DNA of 64,000 nt from positions 1-64,000 of the forward strand of contig DATNCY010000136.1 of assembly GCA_035553375.1 (NCBI GenBank), read 5' to 3'. The translations under genes and the position numbers were made by a program. Source of the DNA: JAJPHU01 sp035553375 (GTDB lineage: Bacteria > Planctomycetota > Planctomycetia > Gemmatales > Gemmataceae). The notes beneath the pieces are model-generated. The model was not told the origin of the DNA. It did not search any database and saw only the letters and a list, made by a program, of their open reading frames with translations. Shown one piece after another: positions 34,134 to 44,396 of this stretch. Numbering within the stretch: position 1 is the stretch's first letter; each line of letters begins with the position of its first letter.

Positions 34134-35417
34134 CTAAGCCGCCAGCAGCCGGCGTGCCTCCAACAATTCTCCCAGTAACGCCACCGTTTGTTCAGTCGCA
34201 CCCTGTTGGCTTAGCACAAAGTCGCGCGCGGCCGTCCCCAAGCGTTGACGTTCGGCGGCGTCTTCCAACAGTAATCGCAGCACCGTCTCCAGTTGCCCCG
34301 CGTCGGCGATCTGACACGCCCCTTTCGCCTCAATTAGACGCGCCGCCGTCTCGGCGAAGTTCCACACATGCGGACCAAACACCACGGCAGCGCCGAAGGC
34401 GGCGGCATCGATCATGTTTTGTCCGCCACGCCGGCCATCGAGACTGCCGCCAATGAACGCCACCTCCGCCAAGCCCCATAACGCGCCCAATTCACCGATC
34501 GTATCCACCAACACAACGGGCGTTCCCAGATCCGCGCAGCTCGACCGCCGCGCGTACGCCACGCCGGAGCGTTCCAGCAATTGGGCCACTTCCTCGAAGC
34601 GATCCTTCTGGCGCGGCACAAGGAACAGACGCAACGTGGGATGATAAATACGCAGCCTTTGCCAGATGCCCAGTACGATCTCTTCTTCGGGCGCTTGCGT
34701 GCTGCCGGCGATCCAGATTCGTTCGCCGTCTTTCACCTCCAGCATTTCGCGCAGAAAATGCGTGTCCGGATTACGGCGATCGAGCCGCACGCCGTCGAAT
34801 TTAACCGTTCCCGTTACATGGACGCGCTCCGGATGCGCTCCCAGAATGCGCACCCCGCGCGCGTAATGTTCCGTCTGCATGAGGAGCAGATCGAGCTTGC
34901 CGAAGAGCCAGCGCGGCAGCGGACCCAGACGCTGATAGCGTCTTAGACTACGTGGACTCATGCGGCCGTTGATGACGGCGATGGGAACACCTTGGCGTTG
35001 CGCCGCCATCAGGAAGTTCGGCCATAGCTCCGCCTCGGCCAACACGATGAGCCGTGGACAGAGCCGGCGCAGCGTGCGCCGCACGGCCCAGGAGAAATCA
35101 AGCGGAAAAGGGAAGACGAACAGGCCAGGGAAACATTTGTGGGCCTCGTCGAATCCCGTGTCGGTGGTGGTCGAAATGACGCACGGCAGATCGGGATAGC
35201 GCTTGCGGAACGCGGCCACGACCTGACGTAGTAGATGAATTTCGCCGACACTAACACCGTGAAACCACACAGCGCCCGCTGGCAACGACTCACTCAGACC
35301 GAACAATTTGGCGCGCCGTCCACGCCGATAGCGGCCCTTACGGAGCATGCGCCAGATGAGCCAGGGTGATAAGCCGAAGAGAACTACGAGATAGATGAGA
35401 TTAAGAAACCAGGACAT
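34134..35417 (-). CDS. waaA: 3-deoxy-D-manno-octulosonic acid (Kdo) transferase
   Basis: Transfers Kdo from CMP-Kdo to lipid IVA at the inner membrane. The 427-residue protein starts with a membrane anchor (FLNLIYLVVLFGLSPWLIW). The GT30 N-terminal domain has WFHGVSVGEIHLLR and LAEAELWPNFL; the C-terminal domain has RIWIAGSTQAPEEE and FIGGSLDGRRGGQNMIDAAA (GGS...GGxN motif). The frame extends to 35492, but the extra residues come from a hairpin repeat. ATG 35417 (MSWFLNLIYL) has GGAAAGG just upstream. Its presence implies a lipid A-containing outer membrane. Confidence 0.95.
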   Translation of the reverse strand: MSWFLNLIYLVVLFGLSPWLIWRMLRKGRYRRGRRAKLFGLSESLPAGAVWFHGVSVGEIHLLRQVVAAFRKRYPDLPCVISTTTDTGFDEAHKCFPGLFVFPFPLDFSWAVRRTLRRLCPRLIVLAEAELWPNFLMAAQRQGVPIAVINGRMSPRSLRRYQRLGPLPRWLFGKLDLLLMQTEHYARGVRILGAHPERVHVTGTVKFDGVRLDRRNPDTHFLREMLEVKDGERIWIAGSTQAPEEEIVLGIWQRLRIYHPTLRLFLVPRQKDRFEEVAQLLERSGVAYARRSSCADLGTPVVLVDTIGELGALWGLAEVAFIGGSLDGRRGGQNMIDAAAFGAAVVFGPHVWNFAETAARLIEAKGACQIADAGQLETVLRLLLEDAAERQRLGTAARDFVLSQQGATEQTVALLGELLEARRLLAA

Positions 35418-35443
35418 GGGAATCCTTTCCCAAATAGAGAGAA

Positions 35444-35564
35444 ACCACGAAACACACGAAACACACGAAAAAAACACAAAACAAAAAAGCATGAAGAGAG
35501 ACGGGCTTTTTCATCTTTTCTGCGTTTTTTGTATTTTTTTCGTGTGTTTCGTGTGTTTCGTGGT
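35444..35564. repeat. Long hairpin with CACACGAAA tandem-repeat arms
   Basis: The arm at 35444-35474 (ACCACGAAACACACGAAA and a further unit, then an A-run) is matched by its complement at 35534-35564. The loop is about 60 bp, rich in A on one side and T on the other. The right arm ends five bases from the secA stop and the left arm lies 26 bp upstream of the waaA start, both genes being on the minus strand. Confidence 0.95.
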
Positions 35565-35569
35565 TCGAC

Positions 35570-38500
35570 TTACACCGCTTGCCGCATATGACAATTCTTG
35601 TACTTCTTGCCGCTGCCGCACGGACACGGATCATTGCGGCCGACCTTCTCGCCGCGATTGCGGATCGGCTCGATTTTCTTGTCGCTGGCGGCGTTGGTGG
35701 AGATTGCCTCATCAGCGGCCTGGGCCGAGGCACGCGGTGCCGACTCGTGGATGGTCGCGCCGATCGTCCACAGCGATTCCTGGAACGCCTCGGTTTCCTC
35801 CATGCGGAAGACCGCATCCGTGACCTTGTCCTCCTCCCCCTCCCACATCGACTTGAATTCCTTCATGCCCTCTTGCTTGTACACCGTCTTGGGATCTTCC
35901 TGACCCCAACCGCGTAGGCCGATGCCCGAGCGCAGATAATCCATCGTATACAAGTGATTTTTCCACGCCGTATCGAGCTGATTCAACAGCAGGCTGCGTT
36001 CCATCTGGCGCATCTCCGGACGATAACGCTCGTCGAAAGCGTTCCACAAGCGCTGCTGCGCTTCGTCGTGCGTGACCTTCGTCAAGGCCGACTCCGGCAC
36101 TTCCAGTTGGAGGTTCGTCCGCGTCCACTCGGCCAATTCCTTGGCGTCGTCGGCGTCGGACTTGCGGCTGCTGCCCTCGAAGACCTCGGCCAGTTTATCG
36201 TTGATCGCCACCTGATTGACGGCCGGATAGACCGAACGACTGATGTCTATCAGCATCTCGAACAGACGATGGCGCGGCTGCGTGCGGTAATCCTCCTCGT
36301 GCAGCCGATCGCGCGCCTGCGGAAAGCGCGTGGCCGCCCAGTAATAGAGACCCTCGCGGTTGTAGCGCTGGCCGCCGGGAGCGGCACCCTGCTGATCGGC
36401 CATGTAACGCATCATGGCCGCACGCACGGGGAACTCAATCTCGCGCTGGCGATACAGATCCGTGATGCGATCTTGCAGAGCCTTCTTGATGTCCTCTTCG
36501 TCCTTGCCGGCCAGGTCCTTCGGTTCGAGCTTGATCTGGAACTTCAGCCGCGCCCAATCGCACAGCGAACGCACTCCCCAATCGGGTTCCAGGTAGGCCC
36601 GTCCCTCGCTCAGGTCGGTTTCGTTCAGATGCTTGTTCGCCTCTTCACGCAGGTGGTCGGCGAGATTGTCCTTGCCGATCTGCCGGAGTTGACGCTCGTT
36701 CGTTTTGAGGTTCCAGCGGACGTTGATCTGATTGCTCAGCGCCTGCCAGTTCCACTCTTGCGCGTCCTCACTGCCGAGATTTTCCTCCATCATCTCGTAA
36801 ATTTGCGTCTCGACGGCGCGCAGGGCTTTATCGTGGGCGGTCTTCTCGGCCTCGGTGTAATCGCTGCGGCTGAAGTCGGACGCATCGAACTCGACGCCGA
36901 GCCGGTTGGCCGAGAACTCCGCGAAGCTGGCCGCACCGTATTCCGAATCGAGATAGCGCTCGCAAGCCAGGTCGATCTGCGTGGCGAACATCCGTAGAAC
37001 TTGCAGCTTGCAGTTCGCGCCATCCAGGATACGTTGGCGTGCCCCGTAGACCTCTTTGCGCTGATGGTCCATCACTTCGTCATATTCGAGCAGGTGCTTG
37101 CGAGCGTCGAAGTGGCGTTCCTCGACCTTCTTCTGCGCGGCGGAGATGCGCCGCGATACCATACGACTCTCGATCGCTTGCCCTTCCTCCATGCCCAGAC
37201 GCGCCAGCAGGCCGGACACCCATTCGCCGGCGAAAATGCGCATCAAATCGTCTTCGAGGCACAGATAGAATCGACTGGAGCCGGGGTCGCCCTGCCGGCC
37301 GGCGCGACCGCGCAGCTGATTGTCGATACGGCGGGCATCGTGGCGTTCGGTGCCGACAATGTGCATACCGCCCATCTCAGCAACCTTGCGACCCTCCTCC
37401 TTCATCTTCTCTTTCGATTCGATGTCGTGGACGATTTGCTTCCATTCGTCTTCCGGCACATCAAGGCGTGAGGCGTACTTGTCCTTGAGGCGCGCCCAGG
37501 CCATCGTCTCGGGATTGCCGCCGAGGATGATGTCCGTACCGCGACCGGCCATGTTTGTGGCGATGGTCACGGCACCGATACGGCCGGCCTGGGCGACAAT
37601 CTCCGACTCGCGGGCCGCATGTTCGGGCAAAGCATTCAGCAACTCGTGCTTGATGCCGCGGCGCTTGAGCATCTCGCTGAGTTTGATCGACTTATCCACA
37701 TCGGTTGTGCCAACCAGAATCGGCCGGCCTTCCTTGTTAACCTCGACGATCTCTTCGACCGACGCCTTCCACTTCTCCTTCTCGGTGCGGAAAATCACAT
37801 CGGGATGGTTGATGCGGATGAGCGGTTTGTTCGTCGGAATGGCGATAACTTCGAGCTTATAAATCTTCCAAAACTCGTCGGCCTCGGTCATGGCCGTGCC
37901 GGTCATACCGGACAGTTTCTTGTAGAGCTTGAAGTAATTTTGCAGCGTGATGGTCGCCAGCGTCTGCGTCTCTTCCTTGATTTTGACGCCGTCCTTGGCG
38001 TGCTTGGCCTCGATCGCCTGGTGCAGACCGTCGGACCACTGCCGGCCAACCATCAGACGGCCGGTGAACTCATCAATGATGATGATGCTCATTTCACCCG
38101 ATTCGGGATGGCGCATCACCGCATAACGCTTGTCCTTTTTGTAGAGATGGTGCGCCTTCAGAGCGTTGTCGATGAGGTGCGGCCATTCCATGTTGCCGGC
38201 CGTGTAGAAACTCTCGACGCCGGCCAATTCCTCGGCTTTGTGAATGCCTTCATCGGTCAGATGGCAGGTTTGCTCTTTCTCCTTGATCTCGAAATATCGG
38301 CCCGGCTCACTTTTCTGCAAGTCGCCGAGTTGCACGGCGATGTCGTTGGCGCGCGCGTAGCGACGCAGATCGCTGAGCGCCTGGCCGGAGATGATGAGCG
38401 GCGTACGCGCTTCGTCGATGAGGATGTTATCGACCTCGTCGATGATGGCGTAGTTGAGTACCTTTTGCACTTGCTGATAATACGGATCGAAATTGTTATC

Positions 38501-39211
38501 GCCCCAGCGAGCGGGCTTCATATTATCGCGCAGGTAATCGAAACCGAACTCGCTGTTGGTGCCGTAGGTGATGTCGCAGTCGTAAGCGGTGCGGCGGGCG
38601 ACGGGGTCCATGTCGGACTGAATGTAGCCGGCCGTGATACCCAGAGCCTTGTAAATGGGCATCATCCATTCGCAGTCGCGGCGCGCCAGGTAATCGTTGA
38701 CGGTGACAATGTGGACGCCCTTCTGCTCCAGCGCATTAAGATAGGCCGGCAGCGTGGCGACGAGAGTTTTGCCTTCGCCGGTGACCATCTCGGCGATGTT
38801 GCCGCGATGCAGCACGATACCGCCAAGAATCTGCGTATCGAAGTGGCGCATGTTCTTGGTGCGCAAGCCCGCCTCGCGACAAGCGGCGAACGCTTCGGGC
38901 AAGAGATCGTCGAGCGGCGTTCCCTGGGCGAGCCGCTCGCGAAACTTCGGCGTCAGCGCCTTCAGTTCGTCGTCGCTGAGGGCGTGCATTTTCTCTTCAA
39001 GTTCATTGACCTGGGCCAGCAGCGAGCCAGGAATGACGGTGTGCGTCGCACCGGCGGCGGTGGCGCGGATGTAGCCAAGGCCGCGGATATAGCGTTCGTT
39101 GCTGGAACCAAAAAGACCGAGAAGAAATGTGCCGACACCCTCCGAGAATGCGGAAAGGCCATCGCCCAATTTCTCCCAAAAACTCACATCCATCGACGTT
39201 TCACTACTCAT
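35570..39211 (-). CDS. secA: Preprotein translocase ATPase SecA
   Basis: The motor of the Sec secretion pathway, acting at SecYEG. Walker A is MVTGEGKT (about 142-149); FDYLRDNM, the DEAD-type box IIDEVDNILIDEARTP, GRLMVGRQWSDGLHQAIEAK and the second-motor segment IATNMAGRGTDIILGG with GRAGRQGDPG are all present. The C-terminus is a SEC-C zinc motif (RNDPCPCGSGKKYKNCH). At 1213 residues it is about 300 longer than E. coli SecA, with an enlarged helical region after the motor, which is usual in planctomycetes as far as I recall. ATG 39211 (MSSETSMD) follows GGAGG ten bases upstream. Confidence 0.97.
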   Translation of the reverse strand: MSSETSMDVSFWEKLGDGLSAFSEGVGTFLLGLFGSSNERYIRGLGYIRATAAGATHTVIPGSLLAQVNELEEKMHALSDDELKALTPKFRERLAQGTPLDDLLPEAFAACREAGLRTKNMRHFDTQILGGIVLHRGNIAEMVTGEGKTLVATLPAYLNALEQKGVHIVTVNDYLARRDCEWMMPIYKALGITAGYIQSDMDPVARRTAYDCDITYGTNSEFGFDYLRDNMKPARWGDNNFDPYYQQVQKVLNYAIIDEVDNILIDEARTPLIISGQALSDLRRYARANDIAVQLGDLQKSEPGRYFEIKEKEQTCHLTDEGIHKAEELAGVESFYTAGNMEWPHLIDNALKAHHLYKKDKRYAVMRHPESGEMSIIIIDEFTGRLMVGRQWSDGLHQAIEAKHAKDGVKIKEETQTLATITLQNYFKLYKKLSGMTGTAMTEADEFWKIYKLEVIAIPTNKPLIRINHPDVIFRTEKEKWKASVEEIVEVNKEGRPILVGTTDVDKSIKLSEMLKRRGIKHELLNALPEHAARESEIVAQAGRIGAVTIATNMAGRGTDIILGGNPETMAWARLKDKYASRLDVPEDEWKQIVHDIESKEKMKEEGRKVAEMGGMHIVGTERHDARRIDNQLRGRAGRQGDPGSSRFYLCLEDDLMRIFAGEWVSGLLARLGMEEGQAIESRMVSRRISAAQKKVEERHFDARKHLLEYDEVMDHQRKEVYGARQRILDGANCKLQVLRMFATQIDLACERYLDSEYGAASFAEFSANRLGVEFDASDFSRSDYTEAEKTAHDKALRAVETQIYEMMEENLGSEDAQEWNWQALSNQINVRWNLKTNERQLRQIGKDNLADHLREEANKHLNETDLSEGRAYLEPDWGVRSLCDWARLKFQIKLEPKDLAGKDEEDIKKALQDRITDLYRQREIEFPVRAAMMRYMADQQGAAPGGQRYNREGLYYWAATRFPQARDRLHEEDYRTQPRHRLFEMLIDISRSVYPAVNQVAINDKLAEVFEGSSRKSDADDAKELAEWTRTNLQLEVPESALTKVTHDEAQQRLWNAFDERYRPEMRQMERSLLLNQLDTAWKNHLYTMDYLRSGIGLRGWGQEDPKTVYKQEGMKEFKSMWEGEEDKVTDAVFRMEETEAFQESLWTIGATIHESAPRASAQAADEAISTNAASDKKIEPIRNRGEKVGRNDPCPCGSGKKYKNCHMRQAV

Positions 39212-39532
39212 CGAAATCACGCCTCCGCATGGCGCTCCCGCGCATGCCGCACCGCCCATCAACAGATTGGGCCATGTTACCAGTCTAGAGAAGCAGACTG
39301 CGCAAGGTCAATACGGATAGAACCCGTTGGCCGAGCGCCGGCGAGTCCTCCCGAAAAGAAGTGGACAAACAGCAAGTGGATTCTCGCCACCGAACCGCTT
39401 GCGGCTTGGAACTCGCTCCGAATGGCCGTGTAATGACCATTCGGAGGGATGACTAACAAGGAAATCGTTTCCGACCCTGGACCGACGAGGAGGCTCCCTC
39501 GTTTATGGACATGCGGCTGCTACTGCGGATGC
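39212..39532. other. 321-bp gap upstream of secA with one hairpin
   Basis: No gene is visible. A 10-bp-arm hairpin (CTCCGAATGG / CCATTCGGAG, 39416-39446) lies between the end of the HEAT/TPR gene and secA; it could end the upstream transcript. The secA promoter should be in this interval, but no clear hexamer pair was found. Confidence 0.5.
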
Positions 39533-40225
39533 CTATTTCTTATCGTCGCGCCGGCCTTCCTCACCGAGAGCGTTCTCCAAAGCGCGGATCGTTTCAGCGA
39601 CGCCATCCATGTGCGGATTGAGACGCAGCGCGGCGCGGAACGCCTTGAGCGCCGCCCGATGCTTGCGCATCTGCAAGTAAGACTGGCCCAGCCCCGCCTG
39701 GGCACCGAAGTGATAAGGGTTCAAGTGCAGCACGCGCTCGCAATCGGCGATCGAGCGCTCGAACTGTTTCAGGCGAAAGTGAACGATGGCACGCTGATTG
39801 TACGCCTCCGCGAACTCGGGCGCCCGCAGGATAAGAGCGTCGAGACCCGCTAGCGCTTTTTGACGATCACGGACGCGAGCTAGACGCTGGAGTTCCTCGT
39901 TGTTCGCTGGACTGTCGCCGCGAAACCAGAGGGTCCACAAGGTATCGACCGCCATCTGGCCCACGTCTCGATCCTCATCGCGCAAACGAGCGGCGATGGC
40001 CGAGCAAGCCTCCATCGATCCCATCAGACCGAGGGCGAGCAAGGCGGCGCGGCGGCCGCGGCTATCGCCGCAGTCCAACAGCCGCATCAGCGTTCCTTCG
40101 GTGTAGCGTTTCATAACCCGGTGTTTGAAGGCCTCGACGGCCTCCTTGCGGGTCATCTTGGGCTTGCCCTCAGAGCGGCCTTCCGGGATCTGACTGTAGT
40201 ATTCGACGAGCAAGGAAGTGCTCAC
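39533..40225 (-). CDS. HEAT/TPR-repeat protein (230 aa)
   Basis: The first half has HEAT-like helices (RRAALLALGLMGSMEACSAI, DVGQMAVDTLWTLWFRGD). The second has three TPR units (PEFAEAYNQRAIVHFRLKQF, PYHFGAQAGLGQSYLQMRKH, ALKAFRAALRLNPHMDGVAE). There is no signal peptide, so it is presumably a cytosolic protein-interaction factor. The open frame continues to 40531, but the GTG at 40225 (STSLLVEYYSQIPEG) is preceded by AAGAGGT at a good distance and starts the conserved-looking part. Function unknown. Confidence 0.75.
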   Translation of the reverse strand: MSTSLLVEYYSQIPEGRSEGKPKMTRKEAVEAFKHRVMKRYTEGTLMRLLDCGDSRGRRAALLALGLMGSMEACSAIAARLRDEDRDVGQMAVDTLWTLWFRGDSPANNEELQRLARVRDRQKALAGLDALILRAPEFAEAYNQRAIVHFRLKQFERSIADCERVLHLNPYHFGAQAGLGQSYLQMRKHRAALKAFRAALRLNPHMDGVAETIRALENALGEEGRRDDKK

Positions 40226-40598
40226 GTGTGTACCTCTTGGCTGGACACCTGGCTGATAGGGGAACGGACACGAAGGAGCGTCCCTGCCAAGCCGAACACC
40301 TCTCACGCAAGCAATGGTCTCATTGCGCGAGAGGATCCTGGACGACCCCGTCCGGATGCGACCTTTTCCTGTTCCTGTTTCAGCGATCTCCGAAACAACT
40401 TCGGGTGATGAAGGAATTGATCGCCACCCGAAGCGGTACGACAAGTTTATGGTTCCTCGCGCCAAAGGGCAAAGGGAAACCCCTCGCCAAAACAACGAAA
40501 TCCGAAACCCGTGGGAAGGATGAAATCGCAATTGTCAAGGGCACAATTGCGCCATCCTGATTCGCGCTTATTCCCTCGGATTTCGGATATCGCATTTC
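40226..40598. other. 373-bp gap with several hairpins
   Basis: No convincing gene. CTTCGGGTG/CACCCGAAG (40400-40433) and CGCAATTGT/ACAATTGCG (40527-40551) form short stems. CGAAATCCGA near 40497 can pair with TCGGATTTCG near 40576, enclosing the second stem and lying next to the stop of the S41 protease gene. The nested structure may be a worn hairpin repeat or a 3'-end structure for that gene. Confidence 0.45.
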
Positions 40599-43500
40599 CT
40601 ACTTCGCGGGTGGCATGAGCGGCACCATCGGAGTCGGTGACACCATCGGCGTCACGGGGCCGCTGCCGCCGGGCTTACTGACCACACTCGCCTGATTCTT
40701 CTTCTTCCAGGCGAGGACATCGGCTTGTAACACTTCGACCGCTTTGTCGAGTTGGGCGTCAACGCCCTTGGCGAGTTGATCGGGATGCGTGTCCACGGCC
40801 ACGTCGGGTTGGACGCCCTCTTTGTCCATATTCACGCCCTTGGTCGTATAGACTCCGATACGCGGAATGCGGAAGATGGTGCCATCGATCAAACTCACTT
40901 GGCCGGTGCCGATGACGTAACCGCCGGTCGGTTGGCCGACTAACTTGCCCAGCCCCAGGGTACGGAAGGCGTTGGGGAAGATTTCGGCATCGCTGTAAGA
41001 ACGATTGTTGATGAGCAGCACCAGCGGCTTGTTCCACTTGCGATCGTGGGAACGCAGAACCAGGCCCTGCCCGCCATCGCGCTGCTTGAAGATGGTGTGT
41101 TCGTGGCTGCCGAGATAGTTGAGGATTTGATCGTGCGTGAAGCCGCCGCCGTTGAAGCGGACATCCAGAACAATGGCTTCCTTGTCGTAGTTGTCCGAGT
41201 ACAGGGAGCGGACAAAGCGATCGAGTCCGTCCTCGTCCATGCTGGGAATGTGGATGTAACCGAGTTTGCCCTTGCTGATGTCAGCGACGCGGCGAGCGTT
41301 GCGTTCGACCCAGCGATCGTACATCAACGGAGTGATGGTACGACGGCTGACGGCCGTGACTTCGACGCGGCGGCGTTCCTTGGAGCTGGCCTCCGGTTTG
41401 GTCGCCACTTGCAGCGTCACGCGCTCGCCGCTTTTGCCATTGAGTTCCTTGCTCAAGACCGTGGCGTCATTCACCTCGACCCCGTCGATGTTGAGTATCA
41501 GGTCGCCCGCCTTGAGATTCAGTCCGCGACGGTCGGCCGGGCCGCGCTTGAGAACCTCCGCGATCTTCCAACCACGTCCACGATAGCCTTCGTCAAAGAT
41601 CAGACCCAGATCGGCCGTCGTCTCATCGGGCGACGAGGTAACGCCATAGACACCGAGGTGCGAAGCATTCAGTTCGCCCATCATGAGATAAAGAAGAGCA
41701 TAGAGATCCTCTTTCATGGCCACATGGCTGGCGAACGTCCCATCGCGCCGGGCGTATTTAAGCAGCGGCCGATACTTGGCTCGAATGGCGTTCCAGTCGC
41801 TGCCGTGGAAATGGGAATCGTAGAAATGCTCGGACAGATAGCGCCAACTCTGATCGAACATTTCCAGGTACTGATCCGCGGTGCGAACGCGCATCTTGAT
41901 GCGGAAGGGCAGGGCCGGCCCCGAACCGCCGGAGGCACGCACCAGATGGATGGCCCCGGCCTGATCGAGATAGTAAATGATGTCGCTGGCCACGGAACTC
42001 AGGGCGCTGCGCGGTTTGGACCACACAATCTGTCGAGGTCCGGCGTGTCCCGTCGTCAAGCGCGTCAGTTGGCCGCCGTTACTGCTGGCCACCCACAAAT
42101 CATTATCCTTGGCATCGCGAAAGGCGATTTTGCTGCCGTCCGGTGAAATCGCGCCGGTGAGCGCTCGCACCGGTGCGGCGGACTTGGCGCGGAGATGGAT
42201 GTCCTCCCAGTCGATGGAGACGCTTTTCCCCAATAAGGGGGAGCGTTCCGTGAAGCCCGGCGCGGCCGGTTTGTGAAGCGGCAACACATAGAGGTTCGCC
42301 TCGCCGCGGCGGTCGCTGAGGAAGGCGATGTGCTTGCCGTCGTGACTCCAGGTTACGTCGCCGTTGTAGGTGGCGTAGCGCGTGATGTTGCGAGCCGGAT
42401 TGTCGGCCGTCGCGCCCGTGGCCGGCACGATGAACAGTTCGCTGGCGAACGAACCATCACGCCGAGCGTAGACGAACCATTTGCTATCGGGCGACCATTC
42501 ATAATCGAACACTTGAACATCCGAGACGATCGCCTTGGGATCGCTGCCGTCGGGATTCATCGTCCATAGTTTGCCGGCGCGCAGAAAGGCGACTCGTTTA
42601 CCGTTGGGAGCGAAGCTGACGCCGAACTCGGCATCGGGAGTATTGGTCAGCTGCTTGACCTTGAAACGATGGGCCTCGGTGAACTTGGGGTGTTCCTCAT
42701 CGTCGGCTTCCAACAGGTACAAATCCTCGTGGCCCTCGCGGTCGGAGATGAAGATGATCTTCGAGCCGTCCGGCGCCCAGGCGGCGTTGTGATCGTTGGC
42801 CGAACCGTTCGTCATCTGCACCACCTTGGCGCCGGGTCCGACGTTGATGCGGAACAATTTACCGTGGACCGCGAAGGCCATGAACTTCTCGTCGGCGGAC
42901 AGCGAGAATTCCGTAGCTCCGCTGGTGAAGATCTTCAGCTGTTCGGGGTTGGTCTTGTCATCGGCGTTAACCTCGATGGCCAGTTTGCGCGGCGTGGAGC
43001 CCTCGTGGGTGGAGATCACCCACAGATCCGCGCCGCATTCGTAGACAATCCACGCGCCGTTACTGGAGATGCGAGCGCGGCGAACACCGTCGTCCTTGTG
43101 TGTGGTGACCGATTGAGGTTTAACCGCCAGTTTGCCGGCGGCAGGCACGGCGGTGGAGTCGAGCGGCAAGCGGACAATGTTGGCCGGTGTGCCGTGAATT
43201 TCGCTGACGTAGAACAGGGTCTTGCCGTCGGCGCTCCACATGGGCGAATTGTCCTGGCCATTGAAGGCCGTGACCCGCCGGTTATTGCCACCGTCGGCGT
43301 TGCAGAGCCAGATATCGTCATTAGACGAACCGCGATAGCCTTTGCGATACCAGGTGCCGGGGCCGCGCACATAGGCGAGGCGATCGCCGGTCGGCGAGAA
43401 AACGCCTTCCTTGCCCTCGGCGGCCGTGATACGACGGGACGGACCGCCCTGAACGGGCACCGTGAATAGCTCGTAGCCGACCGGGAAGGATGTGCCGCGC

Positions 43501-43892
43501 GTGGAGGCAAACAGAATCTGTTTTCCGTCGGGCGTCCAGCCGCACACCTGGTCCGTCGCGGAGTCGAAGGTCAGCCGGGTGGGGTGGCCGCCCTGGACCG
43601 GCACGACATAAACGTCATAGCTGCCGTGGCGGTTGGAGCTGAAGGCGATCTTACGGCCATCGGGACTGAAGACGGGAGCGAGATCGTGGGCGGGGTGCGA
43701 GGTGACGGCTCGTGCCGTGCCGCCGATGGTTTCCACCACCCAGATGTCGCCGAGATAGCTGAAGGCGACGAATTTACCGTCGGGGGAGATGTCCGGCGTG
43801 CGCGCCAGACGAATGGGTTCCTGGGCGTTCGTTGCTCCGATGAGTAGGGCAAACACCAGGATCGCCAGGGGAGATCGAGAGATGCGCATCAT
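40599..43892 (-). CDS. Tricorn-like S41 protease, secreted (1097 aa)
   Basis: A signal peptide (SPLAILVFALLIGATNA) is followed by two sets of PD40/WD40-like propeller blades (LARTPDISPDGKFVAFSYLG, AHDLAPVFSPDGRKIAFSSN and others; about 25-340 and 345-680). Next come a helical core with the C1-type segment (SWRYLSEHFYDSHFHGSDW), a PDZ domain (GRGWKIAEVLKRGPADRRGL, then KAGDLILNIDGVEV) and an S41 catalytic domain (IVLDVRFNGGGFTHDQIL; NNRSYSDAEIFPNAFRTLG with the nucleophile Ser). This is the domain order of tricorn protease, here exported. The C-terminus is Pro/Val-rich. It stands alone. The start is ATG 43892 or 43889. Confidence 0.93.
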   Translation of the reverse strand: MMRISRSPLAILVFALLIGATNAQEPIRLARTPDISPDGKFVAFSYLGDIWVVETIGGTARAVTSHPAHDLAPVFSPDGRKIAFSSNRHGSYDVYVVPVQGGHPTRLTFDSATDQVCGWTPDGKQILFASTRGTSFPVGYELFTVPVQGGPSRRITAAEGKEGVFSPTGDRLAYVRGPGTWYRKGYRGSSNDDIWLCNADGGNNRRVTAFNGQDNSPMWSADGKTLFYVSEIHGTPANIVRLPLDSTAVPAAGKLAVKPQSVTTHKDDGVRRARISSNGAWIVYECGADLWVISTHEGSTPRKLAIEVNADDKTNPEQLKIFTSGATEFSLSADEKFMAFAVHGKLFRINVGPGAKVVQMTNGSANDHNAAWAPDGSKIIFISDREGHEDLYLLEADDEEHPKFTEAHRFKVKQLTNTPDAEFGVSFAPNGKRVAFLRAGKLWTMNPDGSDPKAIVSDVQVFDYEWSPDSKWFVYARRDGSFASELFIVPATGATADNPARNITRYATYNGDVTWSHDGKHIAFLSDRRGEANLYVLPLHKPAAPGFTERSPLLGKSVSIDWEDIHLRAKSAAPVRALTGAISPDGSKIAFRDAKDNDLWVASSNGGQLTRLTTGHAGPRQIVWSKPRSALSSVASDIIYYLDQAGAIHLVRASGGSGPALPFRIKMRVRTADQYLEMFDQSWRYLSEHFYDSHFHGSDWNAIRAKYRPLLKYARRDGTFASHVAMKEDLYALLYLMMGELNASHLGVYGVTSSPDETTADLGLIFDEGYRGRGWKIAEVLKRGPADRRGLNLKAGDLILNIDGVEVNDATVLSKELNGKSGERVTLQVATKPEASSKERRRVEVTAVSRRTITPLMYDRWVERNARRVADISKGKLGYIHIPSMDEDGLDRFVRSLYSDNYDKEAIVLDVRFNGGGFTHDQILNYLGSHEHTIFKQRDGGQGLVLRSHDRKWNKPLVLLINNRSYSDAEIFPNAFRTLGLGKLVGQPTGGYVIGTGQVSLIDGTIFRIPRIGVYTTKGVNMDKEGVQPDVAVDTHPDQLAKGVDAQLDKAVEVLQADVLAWKKKNQASVVSKPGGSGPVTPMVSPTPMVPLMPPAK

Positions 43893-44396
43893 CGCGAGAA
43901 TCCTGTCAAACGAGGGATGGAATGGGATGGCTCCAGCGCTGCCTTAGCCCGAAGCAACCGCTAAGCCGCAAGCGGCTAAACCGGGTAGCGCTCACAAAAG
44001 AGGACGATTGACGTTCACGAAATCCACAAGGAACCTTCTCCAGCTTACCTAGTCCCGATGCAGATTGCAAAAAAGAAGCGCGCGACTGCCAAATATAGGG
44101 AGCGATTTCGACCGATAATAGATTCAGGAATTGACCATTAACGCGAATGAGAGGAATTTCCATCACGGGGCGCTCTTGATTGGGCGATTCTGAGGCTTTC
44201 TCATAATCTCGCGTTGACAGGTTGGGTGAATTGAAGTACCACCATTTGCACTCTGCCTCTCCCTGGGCAGTAGGTCGGCGGTAAGCAATCGGTTTATCGA
44301 TGCTTTACCGCTCAAGGTCTACCGCCCACTGCCCGCGCCCGGCGTGGTGGCAGAGGACTCCAGGGATGGAGAGGTAAGCGAAAGGATTCGTGTCGT
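43893..44396. other. 504-bp divergent intergenic region
   Basis: No gene is seen. It separates the leftward S41 protease gene from the rightward ketosynthase-like gene, so both promoters should lie here. An imperfect hairpin (GGGCAGT at about 44265 pairing with ACTGCCC near 44328, with GCGGTAA/TTACCGC inside) resembles the other intergenic repeats but has only one copy in the window. Confidence 0.45.

Noticed and set aside
35418..35492. A 25-residue N-terminal extension of WaaA
   Set aside because: It is encoded by the arm of the hairpin repeat; the Shine-Dalgarno supports ATG 35417.
37619..39433. A 604-codon plus-strand open frame
   Set aside because: It is antisense to secA and has no recognisable motif; its composition mirrors secA codons.
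40226..40560. Several 60-110-codon frames between the S41 protease and HEAT/TPR genes
   Set aside because: They overlap one another on both strands, show no motif, and the interval is dominated by hairpins.
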